Shown: positions 24,974 to 34,429 of the stretch, in pieces
Layout: each line of letters starts with the position of its first letter
How positions within the stretch are numbered: the stretch's first letter is position 1
From: DTFZ01 sp050260375
GTDB taxonomy: Bacteria > Bacillota > Clostridia > Christensenellales > SZUA-584
Assembly (NCBI GenBank): GCA_050260375.1
Contig: JBLNCA010000015.1
Span: forward strand, 32,268-96,267
Direction of reading: 5' to 3'
Length of the DNA stretch: 64,000 bases
The notes under the pieces: generated by a model
What the model was told of the DNA's origin: nothing
What the model saw: only the letters and a program-made list of their open reading frames with translations
The model's database searches: none
Made by a program: the position numbers and the translations under genes

Positions 24974-25195
24974 CTATTTTACGCCGAACAGCGCGCTTAC
25001 AATATTCTTTATGGGCACGGCCGGGCTGGGAACGTCTACGTCAAAGCTGTAAAGCAGCAGTACCGCAAAGCTCACAATAAGGAATACAATATACACGGCG
25101 CTGTTTTTTTTGAACCCTCCCGCCTGTTTTATCTGCGGAACGAAGTCGAACGCAACGACGCCCGCAAAAAGCAGAACTACTATAACTGTCAGCAT
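24974..25195 (-). CDS. Small two-helix membrane protein of the germination operon (GerD/GerAD-like position)
   Basis: 73 residues with two membrane helices (about 2-17 and 32-52). It lies 10 bases after the C subunit and 17 before the B subunit, so it is translated from the same message. Small two-helix D subunits accompany some clostridial and Bacillus germinant receptors and modulate them; the assignment rests on size, topology and position. Confidence 0.7.
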   Translation of the reverse strand: MLTVIVVLLFAGVVAFDFVPQIKQAGGFKKNSAVYIVFLIVSFAVLLLYSFDVDVPSPAVPIKNIVSALFGVK

Positions 25196-25205
25196 ATAAG
25201 AGCCG

Positions 25206-26336
25206 CTATTCCTTTATCAACGCGGTATTTACTATGCTTATTTTGCATTCTATGTTTACCTCCACTGAAGAAAAAGTCTCGTTCCAATTATCTTTAAGCG
25301 TTGCCCACAGCCCGGGGTTTTGCTTGGATATCATGCTGCCGAAGCCGAATATGTCCCCTCCGAATTCGTTCTGCACGCGCGCTATCACGTCTCCTATCCG
25401 GCGCGCCAGCGTCTGCTGCGCATGTGATATAAGATGGTCCGTTTCCTGCCGGCTTATTTCGCCCGACGGCCATTTGTACTCGCCCAAAAAAGCTTTGGTA
25501 TCCGTTTTAACGGTTATAACGGGCATGCCGTCCTTTACCGTGAACGAACGGCTTGTGCGGTTTTCGGAGATTTCGAGCACGGAGTCGTCCTCGCCGCTGT
25601 CGATTGAGGGAAACGTAAGCAAGCCGCCTTCCACTTTGCCTAAAACAAAAAGCAAATACTTCGACTCCTCGGGCGAGAGCGTACCTATCATGCGCTCGTT
25701 GTTGAAAACCGCAGTGCCGTTAACCTCGATATCTCCAATGCCTTCATTATGTACGATGCGCAAAAGGGGCATTGCAAGCGTTTTGCCGCCCAACACGGTT
25801 ACGTTGTACATATTGTACAATTCATAGAACAGCGTCGACGACACCGCGGCATTGTCCGATTGGATTATCTTTTGCAGCTCCAAAGTGATAAGGGGATTCC
25901 CCTCGCCCGTTACGGCAAGCAGCTCCTTTGCCGTCGCCTCCTGCGATACGGCGAAAAGCAGCGTTTCCCTTAATTCCGCGTCCCGCAGGTACCAGTCCAT
26001 TATGTCGTCGATATCCACGTTTTCCGCGACGTCCCGGCTCAGTATAACGAGCTGCATATGCCCGAAATAAAGCTTGTTGTCGTTGCGCTTTTTCGCGTTC
26101 CGCGCCGCGTCGAACAGCGTCTTCCCGCGGGATTCTATAAGCATGTGCTTTACACCCGATTGCTTTATAGGCTCGCTTATGTCTATTGCTTCATACGTAA
26201 CGTCGTACCCAACTTCACACCGGTCTATCGACATGCCTATTACTATGGTCAAATCGCTTAAGCTGCGGTAGTCCCAGCAGCCGCCTGTGAACATAAGCGC
26301 TAATATGAGCAGCAGCGCTCCGGCCTTTTTAATCAT
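25206..26336 (-). CDS. gerAC: Spore germinant receptor lipoprotein subunit (GerAC family)
   Basis: About 376 residues. ATG 26336 overlaps the end of the A-subunit gene by 8 bases; an in-frame GTG lies at 26345. The lipobox FTGGC is followed at once by the family hallmark CWDYRSL. The C-terminal part has the Ger(x)C pattern SGEI..TDHLISHAQQTLARRIGDVIARVQNEFGGDIFGFG. It is a lipoprotein on the outer face of the spore inner membrane, required for receptor assembly. Confidence 0.93.
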   Translation of the reverse strand: MIKKAGALLLILALMFTGGCWDYRSLSDLTIVIGMSIDRCEVGYDVTYEAIDISEPIKQSGVKHMLIESRGKTLFDAARNAKKRNDNKLYFGHMQLVILSRDVAENVDIDDIMDWYLRDAELRETLLFAVSQEATAKELLAVTGEGNPLITLELQKIIQSDNAAVSSTLFYELYNMYNVTVLGGKTLAMPLLRIVHNEGIGDIEVNGTAVFNNERMIGTLSPEESKYLLFVLGKVEGGLLTFPSIDSGEDDSVLEISENRTSRSFTVKDGMPVITVKTDTKAFLGEYKWPSGEISRQETDHLISHAQQTLARRIGDVIARVQNEFGGDIFGFGSMISKQNPGLWATLKDNWNETFSSVEVNIECKISIVNTALIKE

Positions 26337-27891
26337 TTTTGGCACCCTGGCTGTTCGTATTGTTTTTAAGCCGCGTCTTGTTCCACGAAGGTATGCGCGA
26401 TCTTATCCGCATTTGCCACCAGGGAGCTCTGAAAAAAGTGTCCTTTACCTCCTGATACTGAAGATTGCCGGTAAGCGATATCTGAGGCACGCCGAACGAG
26501 CGCAGGCTTATGATATGTACGGCGATTAACGACAGGCCCGCCACAAGCCCGTAAAAGCCGAACATCGCAGCAATAAACAGCAGCCCCAGCCTAAGATAGA
26601 TAATCGGCGCGTTGAGCTTGGGTACTAACAGCGCGGTGATGCCCGTGAAAGCCACGACGATTATCATAGGAGCGGCTACAAGCCTAGCTTCTACGGCGGA
26701 CTGGCCTATTACCAGAGCGCCCACTATGCTGAGCGCCTGGCCAATGTTGGACGGCATCCTTACGCCCGTTTCCCGCAGTATGTCGAATATGATTATCATA
26801 ACAAACGCCTCGGCCACCGCGGGCAGCGGCGCGTTCTGGCGCTCTGCCGCTATGTTGATGAGCAGCTGCGTGGGCATCATCTCGCGATGGAACGCGACTA
26901 TCGCGATATAAAACGCGGGCACGGTTGTGGTAAACAGCAGCCCTATCATGCGCAGCAGCCTCGAGAACGACGTATAGAAGAAGCTTAAATAGTAATCCTC
27001 GCTGTTCTGAAAGTTTTCGATAAACAGGTAGGGCAGAGTGAGCACTGAGGGCGAGCCGTCCACCAGTATCGCGATGCGCCCTTCCAACAGCTTGCCTATT
27101 ACTACGTCGGGCCGTTCCGTATATCCTATCGTCCTGAACAGTGAGAGCCTTGAATCGCGTATGATCTCCGTAAGGTAATTGGTATCGAGCACCGCGTCGA
27201 TGTCCACTTTATCAAGCCGCCTGTAAAGCTCGGCAAGCACCTTTTTGTTGACTATGCCGTCAAGATAGCAGACGCATACGCTCGTGCGCGTGCGCCTGCC
27301 CATCGTTTTAAGCTTCATCTTTAGTTCGTGCGTTTTAACCTTGCGGCGCAGCAGCGAAAGGTTCGTTTCAAGCTCTTCGGTAAATCCTTCGCGCGGGCCG
27401 GTAAGCGATTTCTCGTTCTCGGGCTCGGCAATGTTGCGCTGCTTAAACTTCTTGGTATTGAGCATCAATACCTGAGCGGCGCCTTCCGCCAGCAACGCGG
27501 TGTCGCCGTAGCATATGCCTTCTACTATATCCATAAGGCTGCCGGTCGGTTTCGCGTCGTTTACCTGCAGCACGCCGCTTGCAAGCGTTTCGATGAGCCG
27601 CCTGCCCGGCTCCGCCGCGTCGGAGAGCATAAGGGGCTTTATTATGTTGTCGTTAATCACGGATATATCGACAACGCCCTCGCTGTAGACGATGCAGTAT
27701 TTAAGCGACGCGTTGCGGCTGCACGCAAAACGGCGGGTGCGCAGCGTGTCCACGTCCGTAAACAGCTCTTTTAGCAGCGCTACGTTGTCGTCGAGCGAGC
27801 GCGAGAGTTTTAAACCCGCAAGCTGCTCGTTTATGTCGCTGACCCTGGCATCCACGATTTCCTGCTTCTTCTTAGCGGAATTGCGAAACAT
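26329..27891 (-). CDS. gerAA: Spore germinant receptor subunit A (GerAA family)
   Basis: 520 residues. ATG 27891 has AAAGGAG 5 bases upstream; the longer frame to 27921 crosses that site. A soluble N-terminal domain (to about 270) contains KTMGRRTRTSVCVCYLDGIVN and DGSPSVLTLPYLFIENFQ, and five or so membrane helices follow, with the conserved ERQNAPLP and ETGVRMPSNIGQALSIVGALVIGQ. It forms the oligomeric receptor with subunits B and C. This gene starts the operon A-C-small-B. A forespore sigma-G-like promoter could lie at 27960-27925 (GTATA..ATAATA), but the match is weak. Confidence 0.95.
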   Translation of the reverse strand: MFRNSAKKKQEIVDARVSDINEQLAGLKLSRSLDDNVALLKELFTDVDTLRTRRFACSRNASLKYCIVYSEGVVDISVINDNIIKPLMLSDAAEPGRRLIETLASGVLQVNDAKPTGSLMDIVEGICYGDTALLAEGAAQVLMLNTKKFKQRNIAEPENEKSLTGPREGFTEELETNLSLLRRKVKTHELKMKLKTMGRRTRTSVCVCYLDGIVNKKVLAELYRRLDKVDIDAVLDTNYLTEIIRDSRLSLFRTIGYTERPDVVIGKLLEGRIAILVDGSPSVLTLPYLFIENFQNSEDYYLSFFYTSFSRLLRMIGLLFTTTVPAFYIAIVAFHREMMPTQLLINIAAERQNAPLPAVAEAFVMIIIFDILRETGVRMPSNIGQALSIVGALVIGQSAVEARLVAAPMIIVVAFTGITALLVPKLNAPIIYLRLGLLFIAAMFGFYGLVAGLSLIAVHIISLRSFGVPQISLTGNLQYQEVKDTFFRAPWWQMRIRSRIPSWNKTRLKNNTNSQGAKND

Positions 27892-28071
27892 ATGCTCTCC
27901 TTTAATGTTTACTTTGGGCATAACAGCCCCGCTTAACTATTATCTGAGATATTATTGAAGAATATACGAAAAGTTCGGCGCGGCGCCGGGCTTTGCATGG
28001 AATAAGCGGCTTTTGGATGATACGAATACTTTAAATCGTACGCCTTTATGGCGCATGTACGCTTAATATGT

Positions 28072-28099
28072 TTGTGCAGGGCTTCGTATATGGTATAAT
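28072..28099 (+). promoter_or_regulatory. Promoter of the GNAT gene
   Basis: TTGTGC (28072-28077), 16 bases, TATAAT (28094-28099). It places transcription start near 28106. Confidence 0.6.
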
Positions 28100-28133
28100 T
28101 GCATTTAACCGATACTTGCTGGGGGCCGGACAG

Positions 28134-28661
28134 TTGGACATAGAGATAAAAGGATGCACTTTGGGAGACTTAAAGGAGCTGCGCGTATTCGCGCGCAAGG
28201 CGTTTATCGATTCTTTCGCGGCTATGAACATGCCGGAGAATATAAAAAAGTACGTAAATACCGCTTTTGGCATGGCTCGCATGAAACAGGAGCTTGCGGA
28301 TAAGGATACGTCGTTTTACCTGCTGCTTGCGGACGGCGAACTGGTGGGTTATTTAAAGCTAAACGAGAGCGGCGCACAGACGGACATACATGACTCTCAA
28401 TCGCTCGAGGTGGAGAGGATATACGTATCAAAGCGGCATATCGGCAAAGGCCTTGGCAGCGCGCTTATGGACAGGGCGCTGGGGGAGGCGCGGCAGCGCG
28501 GTAAAGCGTACCTCTGGCTCGGCGTGTGGGAGAAGAACGAGCGCGCGATACGGTTTTACATGAAGCACGGGTTTTATGCAGTGGGTACGCATGAATTCAT
28601 GCTGGGCGACGACTCCCAGACGGACATTATACTGCGCAAGGACATACCGCGCAAAGGCTGA
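28134..28661 (+). CDS. GNAT N-acetyltransferase
   Basis: About 175 residues. A start at TTG 28134 (LDIEIKGCTLGDL) is preferred because the promoter's -10 box at 28094 lies downstream of the alternative upstream start, and because homologues begin at this point. The acetyl-CoA loop is RHIGKGLGSALMDRAL, followed by the typical WLGVWEKNERAIRFYMKHGFY. This subgroup includes acetyltransferases of small amines and of protein N-termini; the substrate is unknown. Confidence 0.87.
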   Translation: MDIEIKGCTLGDLKELRVFARKAFIDSFAAMNMPENIKKYVNTAFGMARMKQELADKDTSFYLLLADGELVGYLKLNESGAQTDIHDSQSLEVERIYVSKRHIGKGLGSALMDRALGEARQRGKAYLWLGVWEKNERAIRFYMKHGFYAVGTHEFMLGDDSQTDIILRKDIPRKG

Positions 28662-28728
28662 TTTGCCGCTTTTATACGCGCGCCGTTTGGGGTATAATCG
28701 TGGCATTACGTGTTTGAAGGAGATTAAC

Positions 28729-29229
28729 ATGGTAATTATAGAGATGAAAAACGGCAGCAAAATAGAGATAGAGCTGTCGGACGCGGCGCCCAATACGGCG
28801 GCGAACTTTAAAAGCCTCGTATCGAAGGGCTTTTACGACGGCCTTACATTCCACAGAGTGATAAGCGGGTTTATGATACAGGGCGGGTGCCCCCGCGGCA
28901 CGGGCACGGGAGGCCCGGGGTATTCCATTAAAGGCGAGTTTAAGAGCAATGGCTTTGACAACCCGATAAGCCACGAGCGGGGCGTCGTTTCGATGGCGCG
29001 TGCGCAGGACCCCGACTCTGCCGGTTCGCAGTTTTTTATAGTGCACGAAGACGCTAAGTTTCTGGACGGGCAGTACGCCGCATTCGGGCGGGTAGTATCG
29101 GGCATGGAGACGGTGGACGAGATAGCCGCCGTGAGCACGGACTCTTTCGACCGTCCCGTAACGCCGCAGGTGATGAAAAAGGTGACGCTTTCAGACGACG
29201 AAGAGGTGACGGAGCCGGAGAAGGTATAA
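28729..29229 (+). CDS. ppiB: Cyclophilin-type peptidyl-prolyl isomerase
   Basis: 166 residues, one complete cyclophilin domain, without signal peptide and so cytoplasmic. Catalytic landmarks: FHRVISGFMIQGG, GTGTGGPGY, ARAQDPDSAGSQFFI and the LDGQYAAFGRV motif. ATG 28729 has GAAGGAG 7 bases upstream. It catalyses cis-trans isomerisation of proline peptide bonds during folding. Confidence 0.96.
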   Translation: MVIIEMKNGSKIEIELSDAAPNTAANFKSLVSKGFYDGLTFHRVISGFMIQGGCPRGTGTGGPGYSIKGEFKSNGFDNPISHERGVVSMARAQDPDSAGSQFFIVHEDAKFLDGQYAAFGRVVSGMETVDEIAAVSTDSFDRPVTPQVMKKVTLSDDEEVTEPEKV

Positions 29230-29244
29230 CGGCTTTAAATCATT

Positions 29245-29311
29245 AAGGGCGCTGCCCTTAAGAATACTGCCCAAAGGGCGCGCCCCTTGGGGAACCCATC
29301 GATAGATATTA
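29245..29311 (+). repeat. Dispersed GGGCGCTGCCC...CCCATCGAT element
   Basis: Begins AAGGGCGCTGCCCTT, includes CCAAAGGGCGCGCCCCTTGG (self-complementary) and ends AACCCATCGATAGATATTA. A relative is at 47977-48066 with different inner stems but the same ends. Confidence 0.6.
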
Positions 29312-29340
29312 AAGGCGGATGCGAAGGCGTCCGTTTTTTA
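29312..29340 (+). terminator. Terminator after the cyclophilin gene
   Basis: GGCGGATGC and GCGTCCG arms followed by TTTTTTA. Confidence 0.7.
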
Positions 29341-29433
29341 TTGGGGAAATCAAATATATATAACAGAAATGACAATATCATGTTATAATTCTATTATGGA
29401 AGGCAAACTAATATTCGGACGGAGGACTTTTAT

Positions 29434-30672
29434 ATGTTTAGAGGGAAGCACGTATTTTTGGTATCGGCTTGTCTGTTGATAATGTTAATACCAGCGATTG
29501 CTTATGCAGACGATTATAAAAACGACGATGTTCAGATAGAATTTACAATTCCTGACGGGTGGTATGAAGAAGAGATAACAGTAGAGGATAGTGCGCAATT
29601 TGCCCGTGAAGGCAATAATGAAGGCGCTGAGAGAGTTTATTTCACGTGTGTCGATTGTTGGGAGCTATTACCCGAAGAAAAGCGTAAAGGTGCAACACGA
29701 GAAGAATACGGCAATTCAAAATTTACTTTATCAGATATTGAACCAGTTATTGATTTAGTTATTGAATCGGCGGGGGGCGTGAAAAAAACAGATGTCAGCA
29801 TTGTATCATATAACGATACGGAATATTTTAAGAGCGAGTTTTCACGTAAAGCAAGTGATTACGGTATAACCGCTGAGTTTAAATGTGTAATTATGACCAG
29901 GATGCATAATGGATATATGTATGCTTTCGTGTATGAAATTATATACGGTAATAAGGGCAATTATAGCGATTTCGAAAAGATAATGTCATCCATAAAATAC
30001 TTGAACGAGGAAGCGCAGACTACACCTATGGTAAAACCTGCGTATGCAGACTCGGATATATACGAAGATGTATACGAAGAAGCCCAGGATATTTCATATG
30101 CACCAATTACATATAGTTACGGAAGACCTGCAACCACGGCAGGTACTATATTAAGAATAATAATAAACGCATTAGCATTTCCGCTGCCGATAATAATCTA
30201 TCGTTTCGCTATTCGAAGAAAACCGATGGAGGAGAGAAAGGCTAAATGGGTAATTGTTGTTTATTGTCTCGTTGCGGCTGTCGTACTGACAATTCTTATG
30301 AACGCTTTCGGTTTAGGGTTGGCAGTAGGGACTATAATTGTCTGGAGCTATATTACTTACAAAATTCTTATAAGCGGTAAAGACAGAACGACGAAAAAAG
30401 AACATAATTCTGATAATGCGTATATGAGGGAAGTTCATGCTAAAGAAGATATTATATATGGAAATAACACGATTACGATGGAAAGTAGCATGCCGGAAGA
30501 AAAAGATATCATTAATGGGCAAGAGGATGGGCTAGAGGACGAGAGCAGCGGGGTTCATAAATATAAAAATGGTATAATTGAAGAGATCAGACAGTTAAAC
30601 GGATTATACGAAAAAGGGGTTTTGACCGAAGCAGAATTCATAGCCGCAAAAAAGAGGTTGCTTGAGAGATAG
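29434..30672 (+). CDS. Exported/membrane protein with a C-terminal SHOCT domain
   Basis: 412 residues. GGAGG lies 8 bases before the ATG. Signal peptide 1-25; outside domain about 26-195 with an IEFTIPDGWYEEE start resembling PsbP/DUF1795-like folds (compare the gene at 35028); two to three membrane helices at about 235-320; a charged linker; and a SHOCT motif at the end (EEIRQLNGLYEKGVLTEAEFIAAKKRLL). Function unknown. Composition is more AT-rich than its neighbours, which may indicate a separate origin. Confidence 0.75.
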   Translation: MFRGKHVFLVSACLLIMLIPAIAYADDYKNDDVQIEFTIPDGWYEEEITVEDSAQFAREGNNEGAERVYFTCVDCWELLPEEKRKGATREEYGNSKFTLSDIEPVIDLVIESAGGVKKTDVSIVSYNDTEYFKSEFSRKASDYGITAEFKCVIMTRMHNGYMYAFVYEIIYGNKGNYSDFEKIMSSIKYLNEEAQTTPMVKPAYADSDIYEDVYEEAQDISYAPITYSYGRPATTAGTILRIIINALAFPLPIIIYRFAIRRKPMEERKAKWVIVVYCLVAAVVLTILMNAFGLGLAVGTIIVWSYITYKILISGKDRTTKKEHNSDNAYMREVHAKEDIIYGNNTITMESSMPEEKDIINGQEDGLEDESSGVHKYKNGIIEEIRQLNGLYEKGVLTEAEFIAAKKRLLER

Positions 30673-30933
30673 AGATATTCCCTATATTATTATGCTGGTA
30701 GGACCTTCTATGCAGGACTACAAAAGCCAGAAACAGGATTTTTTGCGAAATAGCGGAGATTTGCGAAGCTAAGTGGAACCATAACAACTGCTATTTTGAT
30801 TACCTGATGCGGCTCGAGCCGGTCGCGGGGGGAGGTGCCTCCACTTAAGGTTCGAAAATATACTCCCGGCGCGATTGTAAAGCGCAAGCTTTTCTGGCGC
30901 TACGTGCTCACATGGGGGAAGGTGGGGCTGTTT

Positions 30934-31458
30934 TTATCCGTTGTAGTATAGGTTCTTCGTCCTGTTAAGCATTACGAGGAAAGCTATGCCAATGACGAAG
31001 CCCGCTATGATGCACACGAGGCTGAGCACGGGCAAAAGCGAGAGCATATACACTGCAAGCGTGAGCACCGCGAGCACTGTCCACGCGGTGTACAGGCTGC
31101 GGGCGTTAAGGTCCTGCTCCAGCGCTGCCTCGAGGTCGTTTATGCCCATAACGATGCCGTATGAGACGTAAAGCGAAAGTATGGTGGAGGCAAGGCCGAG
31201 AAGGAACATTAAAAGCGGCTCGGACGTCAGCAGCATGCCGAATAGGTCGAGAACGTACAGCAAGGCGGTGTATACGGCCATGCCAATAGCGACCGGGCGC
31301 ACGCGCGAGAACCTGTCATTCCCGGCGGTAAGTTCAGCTAGGCCCTGTGCGACGAGTATATATCCTATAAAATCGGGTATCAGCCCAACCCGTGTCGTAC
31401 CGAAATCAATATTGAAGTCCAAAAATACAAACAGCATGCCGATAAAAATGTTGTTCAT
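30934..31458 (-). CDS. Five-helix membrane protein, unknown function
   Basis: 174 residues from ATG 31458, with GGGAG upstream. The start MNNIFIGMLFVFLDFNIDFG..VGLIPDFIGYILVAQGL is a pattern found in small clostridial membrane proteins of unknown role. Five hydrophobic segments cover most of the length. Confidence 0.7.
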   Translation of the reverse strand: MNNIFIGMLFVFLDFNIDFGTTRVGLIPDFIGYILVAQGLAELTAGNDRFSRVRPVAIGMAVYTALLYVLDLFGMLLTSEPLLMFLLGLASTILSLYVSYGIVMGINDLEAALEQDLNARSLYTAWTVLAVLTLAVYMLSLLPVLSLVCIIAGFVIGIAFLVMLNRTKNLYYNG

Positions 31459-31660
31459 ACAAGCTCCCAAAGTTGATTAAGACAGTATACCACACCCTGC
31501 GGCGCAGCGGGTAATTTTTTTAGCGATTACTCTCATTTTTTGCGCGTTTTTTCATTCACTTACCGGCAGCGGTATGGTAACATGTAGTAGATGTGACTTT
31601 AAGCGGATATCTTTTAAACCCAGCGCTGGCGGAACAGAATCTCTGATATAAGGAGCATAT

Positions 31661-32881
31661 ATGAAGTGCATGATACGCAAGCCGGAGTATATCAAAGACG
31701 CGGAGTGTTCGCGCATTTTTCCGAACACGGCGGCTGCACTGCTCATTACGCTCGCGGTGCTCGCGGCGTACTTCATTGCTTCGCTGATAGCCGGCTTAAT
31801 ATACGCCGTCGCTGCGAGAAGCAGCCTGCCAAAAGCCGCAGGGCTGCTGGCGTCGCAGGGAATAATAGTATTTTCGCTGTACTTCGAGGCTCTGCTGATA
31901 GCGTTTATGCTTATATACGTGCGCTTTATAGAAAAACGGCCGCTGCGCTCAATAGGGCTTACAAGGGAGCGCTTTGCCGCGCGCTACGCCGCGGGCTTTT
32001 GCGCAGGCTTTGTACTGCTCGCGCTGTACGCCGCGCCTGCGCTGCTGGCCACGCCGGTAAAGTATGAGGGGATAACATGGCTCGCCGCGCTGTACTTAGG
32101 CGCGTTCGCCGTGCAGTCGGCGGCGGAAGAGATAGTGTTCAGGGGTTACGTGATGTCGGCGCTGATGCGCAGGGGCGGCGCCGCTTGGGCCGTGCTGATA
32201 AGCGCGCTCGTATTTACGCTGGTACACATTCCCGGCAGCAGCCTCGGCGTTGCAGAGCTGCTGCCGATATTCCTGCTGGGCGCGATGTTTGCGCTTTATA
32301 CGCTGCGCACCGGCAGCCTTTGGGGTGCTTTTGGGTTTCACGCCGCGTGGAACTTCTTTACGGGCTGCGTTTCGCCCGTGCCGCTGGGGCCTAATAAGAT
32401 AAGCTACTCCGCGCTGTCGGGCGATTTTAGCGCGGAGCAGGACGCGGCAGGCTATATCATGGCGACAGCGCTGTTTCTCTTTGTTATTTCGCTGCTGCTG
32501 TTCGCAGGCCGCAACCGGCTCGTAGTGGCGCGCGCCGAAAAGCAGAAAGCGCTGGACTACGCAATAAAGATAATGAAGGGCGCTACCAAGGGGTACAGAG
32601 AGTTCAGGCAATACGCGCTTCGCGTAGCGGAGACGGCAAAGGACGATGCTAAACAGGCGGCGCTGCTGCATTACGCGGTAAGGTGCGGCTATCCGCCCGA
32701 AATGGTGAGGTATAACGCGAGTCCGGACGTCGCGGCGGCTGTGGATGCGCTCATGCCAAGAGCCTCGGAAGGGCCGAATGATTACTACGGGCGCGTATCG
32801 AAAGACCCCATAGCCTCCGCCGTAAAAGAGGCCGAGCAAAGGCTGGCGGATATGATGGCCGCTCAATACGCACGGCGCTGA
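31661..32881 (+). CDS. CPBP-family intramembrane protease fused to a degenerate HD-like domain
   Basis: 406 residues. Eight or so membrane helices; CPBP (Abi/Rce1-like) motifs are AAEEIVFRGYV (EExxxR), FTLVHI and FHAAWNF, so the glutamate-based active site is intact. After the last helix (about 290) a soluble tail of 110 residues runs to the end. Its order of motifs (ALDYAIKIMKGATKGYREF, AALLHYAVRCG, ASEGPNDYYGRVSKDPIASAVKEAEQRLADMM) parallels small HD-type phosphohydrolases related to RelA/SpoT, but the HD pair is HY and the other metal ligands are absent. I infer a catalytically dead HD relic used for binding. CPBP proteins process prenylated peptides or act as regulated membrane proteases. 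Confidence 0.8.
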   Translation: MKCMIRKPEYIKDAECSRIFPNTAAALLITLAVLAAYFIASLIAGLIYAVAARSSLPKAAGLLASQGIIVFSLYFEALLIAFMLIYVRFIEKRPLRSIGLTRERFAARYAAGFCAGFVLLALYAAPALLATPVKYEGITWLAALYLGAFAVQSAAEEIVFRGYVMSALMRRGGAAWAVLISALVFTLVHIPGSSLGVAELLPIFLLGAMFALYTLRTGSLWGAFGFHAAWNFFTGCVSPVPLGPNKISYSALSGDFSAEQDAAGYIMATALFLFVISLLLFAGRNRLVVARAEKQKALDYAIKIMKGATKGYREFRQYALRVAETAKDDAKQAALLHYAVRCGYPPEMVRYNASPDVAAAVDALMPRASEGPNDYYGRVSKDPIASAVKEAEQRLADMMAAQYARR

Positions 32882-32916
32882 GGGCGCTGCGAATATAAGA
32901 TTTATAAGAGGTGTGT

Positions 32917-33255
32917 ATGAACGAAACGTTTTTTTTGTCGCTCGATATCAACGGAGCGGCAAACGCGATATACGAGGCGGTAACAGCCGGCAGCGTGACA
33001 GGCGAGATGATAGACTCGTATCAGATACAGGCGCAGTGCGGGGCGTGCATAGTGCAGGTGTTTGAAAAGCATTACATGCGCGCGGGCAACAGGCTTACAT
33101 TAACGGCGGTTTTGGACAGCTTTACCGGCGCGACGCGCGTACACTGCGTGAGCGGAGGCGGAGGCGAAGGCCTGTTTGGTTTCGATTGGGGCGCGGCTGA
33201 CAGCTTTACGGGCTCGGTAATTAGCGCGCTCGAGCCTTATATGATAAGTAAGTAA
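32917..33255 (+). CDS. DUF6054 family protein
   Basis: 112 residues from ATG 32917 (GAGG 5 bases upstream). Pattern CGACIVQVFEKHYMRAGNRL and GGGGEGLFGFDWGA matches DUF6054, small cytoplasmic proteins of unknown role in Firmicutes. It follows the CPBP gene by 35 bases and may share its transcript. Confidence 0.8.
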   Translation: MNETFFLSLDINGAANAIYEAVTAGSVTGEMIDSYQIQAQCGACIVQVFEKHYMRAGNRLTLTAVLDSFTGATRVHCVSGGGGEGLFGFDWGAADSFTGSVISALEPYMISK

Positions 33256-33267
33256 ATTCACAGGCGG

Positions 33268-33296
33268 TTGAAAAAATATGGGAACTATTGTATAAT
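33268..33296 (+). promoter_or_regulatory. Promoter of the lipoprotein gene
   Basis: TTGAAA (33268-33273), 17-base spacer, TATAAT (33291-33296). Confidence 0.7.
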
Positions 33297-33355
33297 GCTG
33301 CTATATAACGGGTATTAATAAGGTGGTAATTATTCTATATTAAAGGAGTAAATTT

Positions 33356-33958
33356 ATGAAAAGTATCGCAGCTGTATTGATAGCCCTGATACTGGCGTTG
33401 TCGCTTGCGGCATGCTCGGGGGGGACGGCGCAGCCCGGCGGCAGCGCACCGGCGCAGCAGGCACAGCAAGAGCAGCAGGGCGCGGAGGAACAGAAAAGCG
33501 ATGCTCCGGTCAAGGCTCCGGACGAAGGCCAGGCGGCCGTTATCGAGCCGGAGCAGCTCATATCGAAGGAAGAGGCCGCGGGTATCGCAGGCGATGTGAA
33601 GGACGGCAAGAAAACCGAGCAGAAGGCTGTGGGCCAGAAGATATGTTTTTATGAAACGGCAAACGCGAGCGACTTTCTACAGATATCGCTGACGCAAACG
33701 GCGTTTATGGACAATGACTTCAATACGCCGGAGAGCATCTATATGACGACGAAGGACGCCGTGGCCGACGAGGAGCAGGATACGGCGGACGGCATAGGCG
33801 ACGAATATTTCTTCGGCACGCCGGGGCTGCACATACTTTACAAAGACTATTACATATGCATAGCGGTGGGCAGCTCCGATTCGGCAAAAGTGCGGGATAT
33901 GCTGAAGCAGGCGGGCGCTCTCGCTGTCAGCAACCTGGACGCTATACTGGCAAAGTAA
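33356..33958 (+). CDS. Secreted lipoprotein with a glutamine-rich linker
   Basis: 200 residues. AAAGGAG precedes the ATG. Lipobox LAAC (Cys20), then a Gln/Ala/Pro linker to about 60, then a compact domain of about 140 residues with alternating strands (QKICFYETANASDFLQISLT; YYICIAVGSSDSAKVRDML) reminiscent of DUF3558-like lipoproteins. The function is unknown. Confidence 0.72.
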   Translation: MKSIAAVLIALILALSLAACSGGTAQPGGSAPAQQAQQEQQGAEEQKSDAPVKAPDEGQAAVIEPEQLISKEEAAGIAGDVKDGKKTEQKAVGQKICFYETANASDFLQISLTQTAFMDNDFNTPESIYMTTKDAVADEEQDTADGIGDEYFFGTPGLHILYKDYYICIAVGSSDSAKVRDMLKQAGALAVSNLDAILAK

Positions 33959-33979
33959 AAGTAAACGCATAATGAACAT

Positions 33980-34012
33980 AACCTGCGCGGAACCGCTCTG
34001 TGCAGGTTTTTT
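33980..34012 (+). terminator. Terminator of the lipoprotein gene
   Basis: AACCTGC and GCAGGTT arms with an inner CGG/CCG pairing, then TTTTTT. Confidence 0.8.
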
Positions 34013-34079
34013 ATGTGGTGAAGCGAGCTGGATGAGGGGAAAGCGCAGCAAAGACGTTTGAAGCGATGGCTACATCCTT

Positions 34080-34319
34080 CAGCCCAGCAATGGAATGTAA
34101 GCCCGAAATGTAAGCAAGCAATCCAGTGCTGGACAGCTCCCCGTCTGGGGCCTTGGGGTGGGTGAGAGGGGAGCCAAAAGCAGCTTACTCTTACAGGGGA
34201 ACTAAGAGCGTCAAATACCCCCATATGTCATTCCGAACGTAAGTGACCGAAGGGACGGGAATCATAAAACAAATTTATTTGCAAAAGATTCTTCAGTCGC
34301 CACGCTCCTTCTGAATGAC
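34080..34319 (-). repeat. Repeat module carrying the inverted 93-bp MITE
   Basis: The MITE occupies 34227-34319 (GTCATTCCGAACG to CTGAATGAC). The sequence before it (GTCAAATACCCCCATAT) matches the flank of the truncated copy at 37980, and the piece near 34130-34160 (GGACAGCTCCCCGTCTGGGG) is the inverted equivalent of 37718-37745. The two modules therefore share ancestry. No gene lies in 34013-34429. Confidence 0.65.
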
Positions 34320-34429
34320 AAAAGATACTTTATCGACAACCTGTTTCCTCTTATAGAAGAAGTGGCCAACTGGAATAAGCGCAATATGCAAGCCGGGCTT
34401 GCTGGGATGGTTATTTACGCTTTATATGG

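Noticed and set aside
32096..32866. 256-residue minus-strand frame in the CPBP gene
   Set aside because: Antisense of a GC-rich gene; rich in Arg and His with no family pattern.
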